From: Croceitalea rosinachiae
GTDB lineage: Bacteria > Bacteroidota > Bacteroidia > Flavobacteriales > Flavobacteriaceae
Direction: 5' to 3'
Assembly (NCBI RefSeq): GCF_031846445.1
Contig: NZ_JAVRHR010000002.1
Span: forward strand, 620,001 to 684,000
Length of the DNA: 64,000 nucleotides
How positions within the stretch are numbered: the stretch's first letter is position 1; every line of letters starts with the position of its first letter. The notes beneath the pieces are model-generated. The model saw only the letters and a list, made by a program, of their open reading frames with translations. It was not told where the DNA came from and did no database searches. The position numbers and the translations under genes are program-made. Of this stretch, positions 61,049 to 64,000 are shown in pieces.

Positions 61049-62479
61049 ATGAGTGGCGGAATCTTCGATATCATTTTAGAATATATAAACACAGTCTTTT
61101 TAGCATTTTCTGTGGTGTTGTTTACCATGTTCAGTATAATGGCTTATCTATCTACAAGAAACGCTATACATTATAGAAACAAAAATAGTATCGGTGAAAT
61201 GTCAAAAATTATGGCATCACCATTGGCACCATCTATAACAATAATAGCACCAGCTTATAATGAGGGTTTGACTATTGTTGAGAACATCCGTTCGTTATTA
61301 TCTCTCAAATACGTGAACTATGAAGTCATGGTTGTTAATGATGGTAGTAAAGATGATACCATGGAAAAGATGATAAACGCATATCATCTTGAGAAAGTAG
61401 ATAGGCAAATAGATCCAAATTGGAAGTCAAAACCTATAAGAGGTATTTACAAGTCTAAACAACCATCTTTTTCAAAATTAACAGTTATTGATAAAGAGAA
61501 TGGTGGTAAATCTGATGCCATAAATACAGGCATATATCTTTCTGACAGCAAATATGTCGGTTGTATTGATGTTGATTGCTTGCTTAAACCTGATGCGCTA
61601 TTACATGTCGTCAAGTCTTTTTTTCAAAGAAGTAAAAAGAGGGTAATTGCAGTGGGTGGAGTCATACGAATTGCTAATTCTTGTGGTATTTCTGGTGGCA
61701 CTTTAGAGGATATTAGATTACCAAAAAATTGGTTGGCAAAATTTCAACTACTAGAGTATACACGTTCTTTTCTTTTAGGGAGAATGGCTTGGAGCAGGAT
61801 AGATAGTCTTTTAATCATCTCAGGAGCATTTGGTTTTTTCGATCGTGAAATTGCCTTAGCAGTTGGTGGTTATGATACAGGTACTGTTGGTGAGGACATG
61901 GAGATTATTTTTAGAATGAGGCGTTATATGCATGAACGAAAAGAAGCATACACTATAGAATATATTCCTGATCCTTTATGCTGGACAGAAGTACCAGAAG
62001 ATTTAAAGATACTAGTGAATCAACGTGACCGTTGGGCTAGAGGAAATCTTGAAACTTTGTTCAAACATAAAGACATGTTTTTCAATTCAAAGTTTGGCAG
62101 ATTAGGTTTGGTGAGTTATCCATACTGGTTTTTCTATGAATGGCTTGCCCCTTTGCTAGAATTTTTTGGGTTTTTCACCATCATTTTGTTCTGGTATTTA
62201 GGCATTCTAAATTGGGAGTTTTTTATAGCCATTACTGCAACTATTTACATGTTCTCCATTATGTTTTCATTTTACGCCATTTTATGGGACGTGTACACTT
62301 ATAACGAGTACAAAAAGACCAAAGATATTCTGATTTTAATGCTTTGTTCAATAATAGAGCCAATAGCATTTCACCCAATTGTAGTGTGGGCCGCAGTTCG
62401 TGGAAATTATAAAAAACTATTTAGGGTAAAATCAGGTTGGGGTTCACAGGTAAGAAAAGGTTTTGCTAAAGCAACTTAA
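61049..62479 (+). CDS. Processive-type family 2 glycosyltransferase
   Basis: A 476-residue membrane enzyme. A membrane segment at about 13-33, then the GT-A domain with IIAPAYNEG, VVNDGSKDDT (Asp98), VGCIDVDCLLKPDAL (DxD), GGYDTGTVGEDMEI (ED) and QRDRWARGN (QxxRW). Three to four membrane helices close the chain (about 355-450). The D, DxD, ED, QxxRW set is that of processive beta-glycan synthases such as PgaC, hyaluronan and cellulose synthases. It would polymerise and export a beta-linked glycan. The sugar is not known. No PilZ domain is seen, so control by c-di-GMP is not indicated. Confidence 0.9.
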   Translation: MSGGIFDIILEYINTVFLAFSVVLFTMFSIMAYLSTRNAIHYRNKNSIGEMSKIMASPLAPSITIIAPAYNEGLTIVENIRSLLSLKYVNYEVMVVNDGSKDDTMEKMINAYHLEKVDRQIDPNWKSKPIRGIYKSKQPSFSKLTVIDKENGGKSDAINTGIYLSDSKYVGCIDVDCLLKPDALLHVVKSFFQRSKKRVIAVGGVIRIANSCGISGGTLEDIRLPKNWLAKFQLLEYTRSFLLGRMAWSRIDSLLIISGAFGFFDREIALAVGGYDTGTVGEDMEIIFRMRRYMHERKEAYTIEYIPDPLCWTEVPEDLKILVNQRDRWARGNLETLFKHKDMFFNSKFGRLGLVSYPYWFFYEWLAPLLEFFGFFTIILFWYLGILNWEFFIAITATIYMFSIMFSFYAILWDVYTYNEYKKTKDILILMLCSIIEPIAFHPIVVWAAVRGNYKKLFRVKSGWGSQVRKGFAKAT

Positions 62480-62489
62480 ACTATTTAAA

Positions 62490-64000
62490 TGAATACGAGT
62501 CAACGTGATAGATATACCTTAAAGCAATATACAAGGTTGATAATTGCATTTTTTGCGATACTCTTCGTATTATCTGTATATCAATACACCACTCTTTATT
62601 TCAAAGGAGTTGTCGATACTATTTTAAGTGCCAGTTTTTTCATCGCTGTTGCTCATCAATTAGGTTATGCATCTGTAATCGCATTAATACTAGTATTCCC
62701 ATTTAATTTTTGGGAAAACTATAGACCTTCATATGGCCTAAACTTAGTGTTCGCACTCTTGATTTTTTTATTGATCATTGAAGCCATGCTTGTCAGTTAT
62801 TACTGCACAGCTCTAGTTCCGTTAGGTTCAGATTTATTGGGTTATAGCTTTTCTGATATTAAAATGACAATTTCCAATTCCGGAGGTATTTCTATTTTGC
62901 CCGTATTGGGTATAATAGTAATCATAGGCTTGTTTTTTGGAATGTACAAGCTAACATCAAGGTATTACCATTACCTAGGGCGCATGTACCCTTTTACTAT
63001 TATCTTATTTAGTTTGTTTATTTCAACCCTATTCTTAGAAGGGAAACCAATTAATCAAAACAAAAGTCAATACTTAGCCATAAATCTTTATAATTCAACC
63101 ACAGAAGATACCAGTTATGAAGCCAATGTAGAATATCCTTTAATTAAGTCACAGCAAATAGAAAATGTGCTTGGGGGGTATTTTAATTTAAAAGAAGAGA
63201 AACCCAATATTGTTTTCATTATAGTCGAGGGTCTGGGAAGAGATTTCGTTGGTGAAGGGGCTGAGTTTGGTGGATTTACACCCTTTTTAGATTCTCTTAG
63301 TACAAAAGCGCTTTATTGGGAAAATTGTTTGAGTACTACAGGTCGAACTTTTGGAGTATTACCATCATTAATGGGTTCATTACCTTTTGGGAAGAGCGGA
63401 TTTATGGAACTGGAAAAGTATCCGAATAAATTCACTTTGTTTAGCATCCTCAAGAATAACGGTTACCACACTTCCTTTTATCAAGGTACTAATAGTTCTT
63501 TTGATGGTGTGGATAGATTTTTGTTGAGCGAAAACCTTGATTTCGTATTAGATAAGTCTGGTTTCGGTAATCAATATAAAATGCAGGCCGAAGATGCTGC
63601 CGGGTCTTCATGGGGGTATCCTGACAAAGAATTGTTTAAAAAGAGTATGAGTTTGCCAAGAAAAGCTAGTCAACCGCGCGTAGAAGCTTATATGACCATT
63701 AGCAACCACGAACCCTTTATTCCCCCCCAACAAGAATTTTACGAGAAAGAAGTAAAACATATTTTATCTAAAAGTGAATACGATAGAAAAAGCGAAAAGG
63801 TCATCAAGAAAAACAGTAATGTCTTTGCCACGCTACTCTATACCGACGACGCGGTGAAATATGCACTTGAAGAATATAAAAAACAACCAAATTACGACAA
63901 TACTATTTTTATTATAACTGGGGATCATAGGTTAATACCTATTCCTCAGCGGAATACAATGAGTCGTTTTCATGTTCCTTTGATTGTTTATAGCCCTTTA
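62490..64000 (+). CDS. LTA-synthase-like sulfatase-fold phosphotransferase (3' truncated by window)
   Basis: ATG 62490 opens a frame of 503 codons that runs off the window. The N-terminal about 185 residues hold five membrane segments (LIIAFFAILFVLSVYQYTTLYF, then others). The extracytoplasmic domain begins KPNIVFIIVEGLGRDFV and FTPFLDSLS. The probable catalytic threonine is in LSTTGRTFGVLPSLMGSLP, as in LtaS-type enzymes that use Thr rather than formylglycine. MTISNHEPFIPP and FIITGDHRL supply metal ligands. Such enzymes move glycerol-phosphate or phosphoethanolamine from phospholipids. It starts 10 bases after the glycosyltransferase, so it may decorate that glycan. Confidence 0.88.

Noticed and set aside
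62490..64000. Reading the last gene as a true sulfatase like the one at 34645
   Set aside because: It lacks the C/S-x-P-x-R motif and has five N-terminal membrane helices and a threonine at the active site, as in LtaS-type enzymes.
1..64000. CRISPR arrays, tRNA or rRNA genes, transposases, prophage or integrase genes
   Set aside because: I looked for regular repeats, tRNA-like cloverleaf ends and transposase or integrase motifs and found none I could support.

Overview
The window is an AT-rich stretch of a Bacteroidota chromosome, almost certainly a member of the Flavobacteriaceae. This rests on a PorX response regulator of the type IX secretion system, a fused LpxC-FabZ enzyme, TAnnTTTG promoter boxes, a TonB receptor paired with a DUF4249 lipoprotein, head-GIN proteins, and the gene orders porX-tsaE-ald and lpxD-lpxC/fabZ-lpxA-efp-lpxD-sucD. 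I cannot name the genus. I see no rRNA, tRNA, CRISPR array, intact insertion sequence or prophage.

Layout. Positions 1-4.8 kb (mostly minus strand) hold the 3' end of proline dehydrogenase, alanine dehydrogenase, a membrane protein, a 42-residue exported peptide, tsaE and porX. Positions 4.8-15.5 kb (plus) hold an HD hydrolase, the lipid A genes with efp and sucD, fabG, a membrane vWA protein and a prohibitin-like protein. Positions 15.5-24.1 kb are a complete histidine operon, preceded by a histidine-rich leader peptide and attenuator and carrying three non-histidine genes (two GNAT, one DinB-like). Positions 24.3-31.6 kb hold two secreted NTF2-like proteins, an ECF sigma factor and anti-sigma unit with adhesin-like and outer-membrane proteins, and a LytS/LytTR two-component pair. 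Positions 31.8-40.3 kb hold an outer-membrane barrel protein, a lipoprotein sulfatase, a TonB receptor with a DUF4249 lipoprotein, and a small secreted protein. Positions 40.4-56.2 kb are mixed housekeeping genes: DUF1853, a vWA/AAA pair, DUF418, two tandem hydrolases, cysM/cysE, DUF2461, a large BNR-repeat protein, a LolA-like protein, DUF72, phosphatidylserine decarboxylase and a thioesterase. Positions 56.8-64 kb hold a hybrid histidine kinase, a receiver-only regulator, a HEAT-repeat membrane protein, a processive-type glycosyltransferase and the start of an LTA-synthase-like phosphotransferase.

The strongest new signal is a shared promoter, TGCAACCCT-N13-TGTCTTTA (one copy TGTCTCTA). It occurs four times with identical spacing: before the ECF sigma gene itself, before the outer-membrane/GIN unit, before the TonB-DUF4249 unit about 7 kb away, and before the small secreted protein. 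It reads as the promoter class of the local ECF sigma factor and links about nine genes into one envelope regulon. Other signals are a full histidine attenuator with a mutually exclusive antiterminator helix, a one-base frameshift in the GIN-domain gene, a decayed gene in the 56.3 kb gap, and two small genes.

The 56.8-64 kb cluster looks like a phosphorelay-controlled surface-glycan system with a phosphotransferase. This is inferred from domain content and tight gene spacing.
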